Source: Nitrososphaeraceae archaeon | GTDB taxonomy: Archaea; Thermoproteota; Nitrososphaeria; Nitrososphaerales; Nitrososphaeraceae | Length of the DNA stretch: 32,556 nucleotides | Assembly (NCBI GenBank): GCA_009377575.1 | Contig: WHTU01000038.1 | Location: forward strand, 1-32,556 | Reading direction: 5' to 3' | Shown: one piece after another, positions 17,236-24,202 of the stretch | How the letters are laid out: every line of letters begins with the position of its first letter | Numbering within the stretch: position 1 is the stretch's first letter | The notes under the pieces: model-generated | Seen by the model: the letters and a program-made list of their open reading frames with translations, nothing else | Told to the model about the DNA's origin: nothing | The model's database searches: none | Translations under genes and position numbers: made by a program

Positions 17236-17293
17236 TATTGAGCTTTACCTTGGTCATTAGCCGGTATAAACTATATACTATGCGGAAGGTACT

Positions 17294-17488
17294 ATGAGTA
17301 ATGGCCGAAACAAGGGGTTGAAAGGGTATCAGTGTGAATGTTGTGGTCATAAATGGACACCAAGAGAAGATGAGCGACCAAGAGAATGCCCAAAATGTAA
17401 GAGTGGGTATTGGGACGTGGTGAGAAAACAAGATATGGCAAAACGACTGGCTGGAATAAAAACCGAGGATCCAGATTGTAACACATAA
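17294..17488 (+). CDS. Small zinc-ribbon protein
   Basis: 64 residues from ATG. A basic N-terminus precedes C-x2-C-x16-C-x2-C (YQCECCGHKWTPR, then ECPKCKSGYWD), the plan of small thaumarchaeal zinc ribbons ending CPKCKSxYW. The tail is helical (MAKRLAG). Size and fold suggest a nucleic-acid-binding accessory protein carried by the integrated element. It follows the integrase fragment by about 60 nt in the same direction. Confidence 0.75.
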   Translation: MSNGRNKGLKGYQCECCGHKWTPREDERPRECPKCKSGYWDVVRKQDMAKRLAGIKTEDPDCNT

Positions 17489-17676
17489 AGCTGAAAACAT
17501 CTGATAATGGACGACATACAGGTTTTATCACGGAGGCGAATGACTCCGGAGCGTTGGGCTGCATAGGCTGGGCTATCGAGAGACACCTTGATGTTATCCC
17601 ACCTAAACTAAAGCCAATATTTCATAAAATTCTAGAGGATACTAAAACTAGGAAAGATATTTTAGTAAGATCATAA
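17482..17676 (+). pseudogene. Coding-like fragment without start, copy 1
   Basis: The frame is open for 64 codons with no ATG/GTG start and overlaps the end of the zinc-ribbon gene by a few bases. It reads RHTGFITEANDSGALGCIGW, then AIERHLDVIPPKLKPIF, and ends LVRS. A diverged copy lies at 19391-19470; between them several differences fall in third positions (ATC/ATT, GAG/GAA, CAC/CAT, TTG/TTA), as expected if both descend from a translated gene. Family unknown. Confidence 0.4.
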
Positions 17677-17759
17677 AAATAGATCGTTTTTATAATTTGT
17701 TGCACAAGCGACCGCTGCAGGATACAAATACTGCAAAGGGGAAATTCTGGCACCCTATA

Positions 17760-17804
17760 GGTAGGAGTAAGTGACCAGGCTCTGATCTGCCTGGTTATCT
17801 TACC
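17760..17804. repeat. Hairpin element in block A (first)
   Basis: The left arm GGTAGGAGTAAGTGACCAGG and right arm CCTGGTTATCTTACC enclose a 10-nt loop; CCAGG/CCTGG and GGTA/TACC pair with mismatches between. CTCTTTT follows. Confidence 0.6.
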
Positions 17805-17910
17805 TCTTTTATAATTTGTTGCGAACACACCAACGACAGTATCTCTAGCTACTGCCGCTGATAACAAATCCAACCAACTTCAAGCGCCCCATCATGACGG
17901 CAAACAGGTT

Positions 17911-17959
17911 AGATAGGAATAGTTACCAGGTTTGGGGATAGCCTGGTAGCTTCCTATCT
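17911..17959. repeat. Hairpin element in block A (second)
   Basis: AGATAGGAA and TTACCAGG on the left face CCTGGTA and TTCCTATCT on the right around an 11-nt loop. This is one of the strongest stems in the window, about 17 pairs with small internal bulges. Confidence 0.7.
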
Positions 17960-18049
17960 TCATTAAAAAAAGATAACTCAGTTCAGGAAAGTCTTTTATG
18001 TTTATGTCAAGATAATACACCACGCCGCAAACCTGCACAATGTGAAGGG

Positions 18050-18098
18050 GGTAGTGGCGGCCAGCATATCTGCACAAATTCTCTTGGTCGTCCCTACC
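18050..18098. repeat. Hairpin element, GGTAGG family, in block A
   Basis: GGTAGTGGCGGCC pairs with GGTCGTCCCTACC. The loop begins AGCATATCTGCACAAATTCT, nearly the same as at 20224 and similar to that at 3327. TTTTTC follows the right arm, as in an intrinsic terminator. Confidence 0.7.
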
Positions 18099-18307
18099 TT
18101 TTTCTAAACCTTTCTACAAAGTTTTAATAACCCATTTTGTGAATTCGGAGAATCACAACCAAGGTTTTAACTGTCCGGTGAATCCATCATGGAGGGCTGG
18201 AGATTTTTTTGCATTGGTATTGCTAGCTCTTAATAGTCTAACCTCACAATTTCAGGATATATAAAAAATGCCTGAAATATGAAGTTTAATATGGTTTGTC
18301 ATAAATG

Positions 18308-18361
18308 GGTAGGGCGGCCAGCAGGCTCATTTAATTAGACAAAATCTCTTGTCATCCTACC
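18308..18361. repeat. Hairpin element, GGTAGG family, in block A (last)
   Basis: GGTAGGGCGGCC and TGTCATCCTACC pair at their outer ends. The interior begins CAGCA and ends GACAAAATCTCTTG, echoing the ACAAATTCTCTTGG of the 18050 copy. Confidence 0.6.
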
Positions 18362-18417
18362 TTGCAGAGCTCCAACAGTTCTGATCCGATTAACAGACAG
18401 GTGTCAATAGTTAATTA

Positions 18418-18480
18418 GACGCTTAAATATACTAAAAAAATTAGTGATCGCAGCCGCAACTACTCTGTCTCATAAACCTC
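18418..18480. other. Spacer between block A and phasin upstream repeat
   Basis: AT-rich, no gene; part of the 125 nt that block B lacks. Confidence 0.3.
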
Positions 18481-18727
18481 GTACCACATGTAACAGCTTT
18501 TATCTTTTGAAGACCGTGCATTTCAGGCTGCGATCTTCAGGTTATACTCGGCTTATCTTTGCATAAATGGCCTTAATTTCATCATCTGGCAAACTATCTC
18601 AATAGCTTAAACGAATGGCCATGTTCAATGATTTTTTATTAATTTTTGATGTAATTCTATGGTATTAAATGGTAACTAATGCCATAAATTGCCAATGTAT
18701 ATATAAGTGTCATGAGAAGATATCACC
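18481..18727. repeat. Conserved 247-bp upstream region of phasin-like gene, copy 1
   Basis: It is matched without gaps by 28674-28920, with about 16 differences by hand count and only about three in the middle 190 bp. It includes the promoter. A 19-nt piece of it (CATTTCAGGCTGCGATCT region, 18518-18536) also appears at the right edge of block B. Confidence 0.85.
18698..18706 (+). promoter_or_regulatory. TATA box of the phasin-like gene
   Basis: TATATATAA centred about 26 nt before ATG 18728, the textbook archaeal spacing for a leaderless transcript. The paralogous position at 28891-28899 reads TTTATATAA. Confidence 0.75.
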
Positions 18728-19243
18728 ATGTCAAAACCACAACACGTAGTAGCACAAGACTTTCAACACACATTGCACAGATCATTAGATGAAACAAAAG
18801 AGAATGTAAAAAAATCAATAGATGAAGCGAGAACTCAAATTCCACAATTTACCCATGTAGTTACTAACTATCAAGAGCATGTCTTACAATCCACTGGAAA
18901 AATGGTAGAAGATTATGTTGAAGCTCAAAAATCAGTAATGAATGCTGTCTTTAACTCTGCAAACCCGTACTATGGAAATGCTAATAGAGTGTTTAATTAT
19001 TGGTTTACTCCAAAAGTCACTGCAGAGATATATGCCAGATCAGTCAGCAATATTGCTGAAAACGTCTCAGCATCAGCTAGAATAGGTAACGAAATCTTAT
19101 TTGGAAACATTGAAGCTTTGGGAAACGATTTCGAACGAGCTCAACGACACACAAAAGAGTTTACGAGAATCAATGCGAATACAGCAAAAGCCATTGAAAA
19201 TACAGCAAGAGAAACGGCAGCAGAGTTTTCAGTTAATAGCTAG
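18728..19243 (+). CDS. Phasin-like helical protein (polyhydroxyalkanoate granule type)
   Basis: 171 residues, almost wholly amphipathic helix with no cysteine. It resembles the phasin-like proteins of soil thaumarchaea, thought to coat polyhydroxyalkanoate granules. Typical stretches are LHRSLDETKENVKKSIDEAR, LQSTGKMVEDYVEAQKS and NANTAKAIENTARETAAEF. The N-terminus begins MSKPQHVVAQDF. The truncated paralog at 28921 has about 38 more residues before its PQHVV, so this copy has probably lost its original N-terminal segment. After the stop, the next bases encode the paralog's C-terminal REVYRHRTAC in another frame. Strong TATA box at 18698. No PHA synthase gene is in the window. Confidence 0.75.
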   Translation: MSKPQHVVAQDFQHTLHRSLDETKENVKKSIDEARTQIPQFTHVVTNYQEHVLQSTGKMVEDYVEAQKSVMNAVFNSANPYYGNANRVFNYWFTPKVTAEIYARSVSNIAENVSASARIGNEILFGNIEALGNDFERAQRHTKEFTRINANTAKAIENTARETAAEFSVNS

Positions 19244-19343
19244 AGAAGTTTATAGACACAGAACTGCCTGTTAACAGAAATCTGATATATTAGAAATTAC
19301 TCTAGTCATCAACTGATGACAAGGTAAGCTAATTATTTTGCTC

Positions 19344-19395
19344 ACCCAGCATTTTGTTTTTTTTTCAAACAATGAAATAGCTTCAAAAAAGACGA
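19344..19395 (-). pseudogene. Short fragment of the duplicated helical protein
   Basis: The minus strand reads SFLKLFHCLKKKQ, matching SFLKLFHCLKER in the pseudogene at 22124-22746. Differences in the matching codons are largely synonymous (CTG/TTG, AAA/AAG, TTA/CTA), which supports common coding ancestry. Only about 13 codons remain. Confidence 0.4.
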
Positions 19396-19470
19396 CATAC
19401 AGGTTTTATCATAGAAGCGAATGACGCCGGTGTGTTAGCTGTGTGGGCTGGGCTATTGAAAGACATTTTG
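19391..19470 (+). pseudogene. Coding-like fragment, copy 2
   Basis: It reads RRHTGFIIEANDAGVLA, then after a small frame disruption WAIERHFD and a stop. It is the diverged second copy of the fragment at 17482-17676, in the same orientation. Confidence 0.4.
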
Positions 19471-19752
19471 ATTAAGTTCAATTTTGGGGCTGCGGATGAC
19501 TACCGGCTCTAGTGTTGACGGAGATATAAACGAAGAGAATATGTATCTATAACTAACCCAGTATTCAGTCCACTCTTCTCTACAATAATTACAACGAGAT
19601 ACCTGATAAGACAAATTATCATGAATACGATATTTTGGAATGATTGTGATATTGTCCGCTTTACATATACAACGTCTATTAGTTGCAGCAGGTCTTGCAA
19701 GGTTACTGCGTTTATTTTCTATCAGTTTACTCGTGTGCCCACAACACCAGCT
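19453..19752 (-). pseudogene. Zinc-binding protein lacking a start codon
   Basis: A 99-codon minus frame bounded by stops with no ATG, GTG or TTG start. It holds CCGH near the front, then RRCICKADN, then a well-kept block, NITIIPKYRIHDNLSYQVSR followed by CNYC and EEWTEY. An inverted, intact paralog at 22755-22994 shares the block almost residue for residue. There, the position of this copy's ACG codon is ATG, so loss of the start is the likely first lesion. Cysteine pairs CCGH, CIC and CNYC suggest metal binding; function unknown. Confidence 0.6.
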
Positions 19753-19985
19753 CTAGTATGCAGATCATAACTATAACATTTTCTAATATTACACCAGCTA
19801 AAATAGCTCCATCGTATTTAATCTGGCTCACAAAGATTAAACATGAATTGTCAGTCCCTAGACAAGCTCATGGACGATTGGGGGCAAAACTCTAGACTAA
19901 CAATCACCCTGACCCTTTCGTAGCAATTCCACCAACAGACTTCAGATATAAACTACCTATCTTGAATTAGGTAGGTCACCAAAAT
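19753..19985. other. Spacer with no gene seen
   Basis: A 70-codon frame crossing 19683-19895 is a shadow of the zinc-protein remnant. CTACCTATC and GATTAGGTAGG-like strings near 19952-19973 form a weak inverted repeat at the edge of block B. Confidence 0.35.
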
Positions 19986-20090
19986 ATGGACCGTTTTTAT
20001 AATTTGTTGTGCAAACGGCTGCAGCAGTATGCAAATACTGCTAACCACGAAAGAGACCAAACTCATTCTGGCACACCCTATAGGTAGGAG

Positions 20091-20132
20091 GCAAGTCACC
20101 AGGTTCGGGGATAGCCTGGTAGCTTCCTATCT
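20091..20132. repeat. Chimeric hairpin in block B
   Basis: The left arm TAGGTAGGAGGCAAGTCACC matches the first hairpin of block A, and the right arm CCTGGTAGCTTCCTATCT matches the second. CCAGG/CCTGG is the shared core at which the two were joined. Confidence 0.6.
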
Positions 20133-20223
20133 TCATTAAAAAAAGATAACTTAGTTCAGGAAAGTCGTCTTTTATGTTTATGTCAAGATAATACAGCACG
20201 TCGCAAACCTGCACAGGTAAAGG

Positions 20224-20272
20224 GGTAGTGGCGGCCAGCATATCGGCACAAATTCTCTTGGTCGCCCCTACC
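20224..20272. repeat. Hairpin element, GGTAGG family, in block B
   Basis: GGTAGTGGCGGCC / GGTCGCCCCTACC with loop AGCATATCGGCACAAATTCT, counterpart of 18050-18098. The right-arm change T to C improves pairing with the left arm. TTTTTC follows. Confidence 0.7.
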
Positions 20273-20374
20273 TTTTTCTAAACCTTTCTACAAAGTTTTA
20301 AGTGTCCGTTTTATGAATTCGGAGACCGTAACAAGGTTTTAACTGGTCCGAAACCAAAGGCGCGGTGAACCTAT

Positions 20375-20422
20375 GGTAGACGGCTAGAGATTTTTTGCAT
20401 TGGTATTGCTAGCCGTTCTACC
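20375..20422. repeat. Hairpin element, GGTAGACGGCTAG type, in block B
   Basis: GGTAGACGGCTAG (20375-20387) faces CTAGCCGTTCTACC (20409-20422), pairing perfectly except for one extra T. The loop GATTTTTTGCATTGGTATTG is kept in block A at 18200-18222, but A has lost most of both arms. Confidence 0.7.
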
Positions 20423-20510
20423 TCTTAATACTCTAACCTCACAATTTCAGGTATATAAAAAATGTCTGAAATATGAAGTTTAATATGGTTTGTCATGAAT
20501 CATTATGATG

Positions 20511-20563
20511 AGATAGGGCGGCCAGCAGGCTCATCTGATTAGACAAAATCTGGTCATCCTACC
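20511..20563. repeat. Hairpin element, GGTAGG family, last in block B
   Basis: AGATAGGGCGGCC / GGTCATCCTACC, counterpart of 18308-18361, with interior CAGCAGGCTCATCTGATTAG. Confidence 0.6.
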
Positions 20564-20705
20564 TTGCAGAGCTCCATCAGTTCTGATCCGATTAGCATTT
20601 CAGGCTGCGATCTACAACATCCCTATTAAAAGTTCAAATGTATTATAGAATTGTTAGCAATTACTGTAAAAGCTATTATAGTCACGGAATTCATACTGTG
20701 GCTAC

Positions 20706-21152
20706 ATGACAAAAGCTTCATCGAAAAAGCGGTCATCTGTCAAATATGATGTCATTATTAAGGCCAAGGCAACAACTGCGAGGATCGTAGACATTAGCAA
20801 TGAAATCGTGAGGTTTGAGAGTAATGATAAGGGACAAGTTACTGGAAAACACTATTCAGGAGTTCACTGGGACACGGTGGAATCCACATTGTTAGCAGAT
20901 GGAAGCGCGACTCTGACCATAAGATATTTCCATATGACTAATAAAGGCGAATCGATTACGGGAACTGGAACTGGCACTCAGATGGCTCCAAACAAAAGAG
21001 GAATTACGAAAGTTACTGCCGAGGGAACTATGTGGACGTCTGCTCCTAGATTATTGCATCTAAATGGAGGTAGATGGACAGTTGAAGGGGAAATGAATAC
21101 CATTAAAGAGACTGTTGTGGTCCGGGGTAATTTTACCACCTCAGGGATATAA
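20706..21152 (+). CDS. Beta-rich protein of unknown function
   Basis: 148 residues from ATG 20706, without signal peptide, membrane span or cysteine. A basic N-terminus (KASSKKRSS) precedes alternating strands such as SATLTIRYFHMTNKGESI, a TGTGTGTQ turn, ITKVTAEGTMW, WTVEGEMNTI and ETVVVRGNF. The pattern suggests a small beta-barrel or lipocalin-like fold. It resembles the fragment at 14770-14966 in layout, and I recall related thaumarchaeal proteins without known function. The gene is intact and follows block B by about 90 nt. Confidence 0.65.
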   Translation: MTKASSKKRSSVKYDVIIKAKATTARIVDISNEIVRFESNDKGQVTGKHYSGVHWDTVESTLLADGSATLTIRYFHMTNKGESITGTGTGTQMAPNKRGITKVTAEGTMWTSAPRLLHLNGGRWTVEGEMNTIKETVVVRGNFTTSGI

Positions 21153-21356
21153 AAAAACCTATTACAATATCTCAAACCAAACCTCTAAATAAGTTGCGCT
21201 CTTAAGCGGAGCTATTCACTCTTTCAAGGTATTTTGATATCTATTGAGGATATTAGATTAAAGGCTGTCTAAACACAAATACATTTATCGTATAAATCTT
21301 CTACAATATGATAACTCTCATAAATCTGATATTTTTTCTATCTGAACTACAAGCGG
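21153..21356. other. Short intergenic region
   Basis: AT-rich space between convergent genes; nothing seen. Confidence 0.3.
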
Positions 21357-21560
21357 TTAACGCATAGCCAAACATTCATCTTCAGACCATGCTCGCTTGA
21401 AGGGCATAATCTTCTTTCTACGTGGAGGTTCATCCCACCAACCCATAAGACCTTTACATCTACTGCACCGAAGCTCCGTTCTAGAATCACTTATCTTAAA
21501 CTCTATTGTCCTAGAATCAGTCAACGATTTATTGCAAATATAATCATCGGTCCAATGCAA
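21357..21560 (-). CDS. Small zinc-binding protein, start uncertain
   Basis: 67 residues from a TTG. It has CNKS near the front, a CSRCKGLMGWW knuckle in the middle, and a basic tail PPRRKKIMPFKRAW followed by SEDECLAMR. An ATG at 21568 encodes MSYC but is one base out of frame, so the true N-terminus may be disrupted. A 57-nt stretch of the tail (21369-21425) is repeated exactly, inverted, at 24076-24132. No family recognised; small zinc-binding proteins are typical of this region. Confidence 0.5.
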   Translation of the reverse strand: MHWTDDYICNKSLTDSRTIEFKISDSRTELRCSRCKGLMGWWDEPPRRKKIMPFKRAWSEDECLAMR

Positions 21561-21769
21561 TACGACATATTATAGCCAAAATAAGATATTACATGATATG
21601 ATCCATATGACTATTAGAATAGTACTGGAATTGGTACTAGTTATATCTAGCAGGCTTAACATACGCTTTTATAGGTCTATCTTTCTAATAAGGCGGAGAA
21701 TGTATCAATTAGAGCAACTCGAAAAATAAGAGAATTAATAATTACGTTAGTCTTACAGTAGAAACAAAC

Positions 21770-22030
21770 CTAAGTCGTATCTGTCGAACCTGCTGCTACC
21801 TCTGCAGTAGCAAATCTACTTCCCACAGAATTAATCTTAATCTTTACGTTTTTGTCTCCGGCCTTTGCGCTTTTTACAAAAATTACTAGGCCGCCTATTC
21901 TTGCAATACCGTCTCCTCCTCTGCCTGTGTCAGTAATATCTACGGTGTACTCTTTGCCTGTTTCTACAGGTTTTGAGAAGCTATTCGTGTTCTGTCCGTA
22001 ACTCATTAAAAGTCGCAATATAGTAGGCAT
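21770..22030 (-). CDS. TRAM-domain RNA-binding protein, copy 1
   Basis: 86 residues. The TRAM core is clear: PVETGKEYTVDITDTGRGGD, GIARIGGLVIFVKSAKAGD and VKIKINSVGSRFATAEV. Single-domain TRAM proteins are abundant archaeal RNA chaperones that act rather like bacterial cold-shock proteins. The annotated ATG (22030) gives MPTILRLLMSYGQN; the second ATG at 22006 (MSYGQN) is the start I expect from other TRAM proteins. A near-identical paralog is at 30849-31109. The core is intact in both, so both may be functional. Confidence 0.9.
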   Translation of the reverse strand: MPTILRLLMSYGQNTNSFSKPVETGKEYTVDITDTGRGGDGIARIGGLVIFVKSAKAGDKNVKIKINSVGSRFATAEVAAGSTDTT

Positions 22031-22123
22031 TATGGTAATATGAACTAATGTATTAACGTATTAAAAGCTCTATCACTATCCAAAATGTCGGTCTAAATGC
22101 TAGTTGGTTTCAGGTTATGACAT

Positions 22124-22746
22124 CTATTTACCCATTCGCTTTAGTTGTTGGTTTTTAATATCTATAGCTCTGTCCAGATCCGACAATTGAGCATTCCATA
22201 GTACTAGTTTATTCATCAAATTTCTCTTTTGACCTTCTAAATTTATTATGTTATTACTAAGACATTGAACTCCGTCAAATCAGCTAAATCATAATTTGCG
22301 TATCTGAAAAACTTTGAGATTTGTTTTTCATTGAGTATATGACGCTCTTTCAAACAATGAAATAATTTCAGAAATGACGGTAGATAAGTTTTAATCTCAT
22401 TGTACACGAATGCCAGCTCATGAAGATCATTCAAGTAGCTCTGGGTCATCATTAAAAAATTCTGCAATTATCTCTTTAGTTGGTTGGGATAGATTGGATG
22501 TATGGGTATTAATCGTTAAGGTCGCCTTTCGTATTTGATTATTAGTATTAGTGAAAGACTGATCATTTTCAGGGTTTTCTAAATGAATATCATCATGATG
22601 TACCGAATTTGTATTCTCTATAGCTGTCTGGCTATCTAAACTTACTATCTTATTATGATTATCAGGCTTAGAGAAGAATACTTTTTAATATCATCAATCT
22701 GTCTAATGAAATTGTTAATGTTTGAAAGTATATTTAGATCTGGCAT
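22124..22746 (-). pseudogene. Helical / coiled-coil protein with several frameshifts
   Basis: Four frame pieces in one direction together make a protein of about 200 residues. MPDLNILSNINNFIRQIDD starts at 22746; VFFSKPDNHNKIVSLDS and an Asn/Asp-rich linker follow; then EIIAEFFNDDPELLE; then LHELAFVYNEIKTYLPSFL, FHCLKERHILNEKQISKFF, RYANYDLADL; and finally CLSNNIINLEGQKRNLMNK with DRAIDIKNQQLKRMGK up to TAG 22124-22126. The end is a coiled coil. I recall similar proteins on thaumarchaeal integrated elements, function unknown. It lies upstream of the TRAM gene on the same strand, and the pair is duplicated at 30849-31338. Confidence 0.6.
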
Positions 22747-22754
22747 AGTGGCGC

Positions 22755-22994
22755 ATGAGTAATCTCACACTAAACAAACACAGCGACCCTACTAGGACTA
22801 CTAAACATAGCAAATGTATAACTGACAATATAACAACCATTCCAAAATATCGTATTCATGATAATTTGTCTTATCAGGTATCCCGATGTAACTATTGTGG
22901 AGAGGAGTGGACTGAATACGGGGTTAGTTATAGATACATATTCTCTTCTTATATATCAATATCAACGCCAGCGTCAGTAGCGTACGTCAACTGA
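22755..22994 (+). CDS. Small zinc-binding protein, paralog of 19453-19752
   Basis: 79 residues from ATG. The front half (MSNLTLNKHSDPTRTTKHSK) corresponds to the cysteine-bearing front of the 19453 copy but has lost most of its cysteines. The core IPKYRIHDNLSYQVSR-CNYCGEEWTEY is nearly identical to it. The end is short and Ser-rich. It diverges from the helical pseudogene on the other strand with 8 nt between the two starts. Only one Cys pair remains, so metal binding is doubtful. Confidence 0.5.
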   Translation: MSNLTLNKHSDPTRTTKHSKCITDNITTIPKYRIHDNLSYQVSRCNYCGEEWTEYGVSYRYIFSSYISISTPASVAYVN

Positions 22995-23212
22995 AAAATA
23001 TCTTCATCTTCGATCACTGACCTATTGGTGACCATCAGGTGGCGGAAACGGGTAGTCATCCACACATAATGACCTTTAGTGGACTCGGAAGGCATTTCTA
23101 TACTAATTAGATAGATATCTTACAAGTTGTTTTACAATCTTTTAGCCAAAGTTGGCTAGTTAGTAACGATGAAATTAATATGAAAGGAAAAAGAAGAAAA
23201 GAGCATATTTCA
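22995..23212. other. Spacer with no gene seen
   Basis: No frame or structure worth naming. Confidence 0.3.
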
Positions 23213-23882
23213 CTATGGTACTAATTTTGCACAGCAAAAACCTGTATAGTGGCATCCCCTTCACCCTCCACCCACATTACTGTAAATTAACTCAAAGGTG
23301 TTTGGTGAACCATGGATTCCTTGGAAGACGTGTGTTGGATTTACCGTATTTATACCGTCGACAGCACGTATTCCTCCACCGGTTACCACCTCGTCAGGGT
23401 CGCAGCTTGCTGTTGTTGTCCTCGTTTGGCCTGGCGGTATGTTTACTGAGCTACCAGTAATTGATCTCACTTCTAATTCCTTATCTGTTCCAGGTGGTCC
23501 TTACTGCCCTTGAATGCCTTGCGATCCCGGAGGGCCGGCTGGTCCCTGGGGTCCAGTAGCGCCCAGTATCTCTTTTAGGTCCTGCTAATCCTTGGGGTCA
23601 TGATGGACCCTGTAACCCTTGCAATCCTTGCAATTCAGGATTAGAAATTTGTAAGCTCAGTGGTGTACTGACAACCCCTTCACCTTGCGTTTGCGGACTG
23701 TTTACTGCACAATTAACATTCCCCGCACAGTTGTTAATGACAGACTGCGTTTGAGTATTTACATATTTTGCATATGCATAGTACTTAAGATCATCACCAT
23801 CATTTACTATCAGGGATACAGTAAATACTGCTATAACTACCACAAATATTTCAAAGTGTATGGCTTTGCCAATAGCCTTCAT
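23213..23882 (-). pseudogene. Secreted collagen-like protein, multiply broken
   Basis: The minus frame from ATG 23882 encodes a signal/anchor helix (FEIFVVVIAVFTVSLIV) and a linker, then the start of a Gly-x-y region (LQGLQGLQGPS), where a TGA occurs. After it, GPQGLAGPK, a frame change, then TGPQGPAGPPGSQGIQGQ, a TAA, and GPPGTDKE follow. A beta domain comes next (RSITGSSVNIPPGQTRTTTA, then CDPDEVVTGGGIRA), and further shifts before DATIQVFAV and CAKLVP at 23213. Collagen-like repeats followed by such a globular domain are known in thaumarchaeal cell-surface proteins. Two stops and at least two frame changes make it a pseudogene as written. Confidence 0.75.
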
Positions 23883-24202
23883 ACAGGTTATGTGAATATC
23901 ATTATTTATATGGACTTAGAGTGATTCCAATACTAATTTAGTCACATATTTCTTTATACATTGCCATGGTTGATTAATTCTAATTCTAAGGCGAGCAGAA
24001 TTTTTTAGGATAAGTGGTTGAACAGAGCTTCGATGCATAGGGTATCATAGACTAATGGATTGTTGAGATGAATCACCACGTAGAAAGAAGATTATGCCCT
24101 TCAAGCGAGCATGGTCTGAAGATGAATGTTTGACTATGCTAACATGATGTGTTACAATTTATTCAATATATTATCATTCACATAATGAATAATATTCTAT
24201 CT
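23883..24202. other. Intergenic region containing an inverted gene fragment
   Basis: Apart from the fragment at 24067-24147 I see no gene. Confidence 0.35.
24067..24147 (+). pseudogene. Inverted fragment of the 21357 zinc protein
   Basis: It encodes DESPRRKKIMPFKRAWSEDE, CLTMLT, stop. It matches the last third of the minus-strand protein at 21357-21560, with 57 identical consecutive bases (24076-24132). There is no start or zinc knuckle here. Confidence 0.7.

Larger units (their letters stand above)
17686..18417. repeat. Hairpin-rich non-coding block A
   Basis: The block begins with TTTTATAATTTGTTGC (repeated at 17812) and holds four inverted-repeat elements (17760, 17911, 18050, 18308). 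It ends near CTGATCCGATTA. Block B at 19986-20615 is a direct repeat of most of it. Relative to B, A has an extra 106 nt between its first two hairpins, and an extra 125 nt (18393-18517) at its right end. No frame in it looks protein-like, although one minus frame is shared with block B. Confidence 0.75.
19986..20615. repeat. Hairpin-rich non-coding block B
   Basis: A direct repeat of block A. It opens with CCGTTTTTATAATTTGTTG and keeps the order of elements, but its first hairpin is a fusion of A's first and second. Near its start AGCAGTAT and ATACTGCT form a perfect 8-bp stem around GCAA. It ends with GATCCGATTA joined directly to GCATTTCAGGCTGCGATCT, sequence that in copy A lies 125 nt further on. 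Confidence 0.75.

Noticed and set aside
17892-20241. Minus-strand frames of 61 and 66 codons shared by blocks A and B (reading YYLDINIKDFPELSYLFLMK)
   Set aside because: They are similar only because the blocks are duplicated. They cross strong inverted repeats, and differences between copies include amino-acid changes and different starts. I treat the blocks as non-coding.
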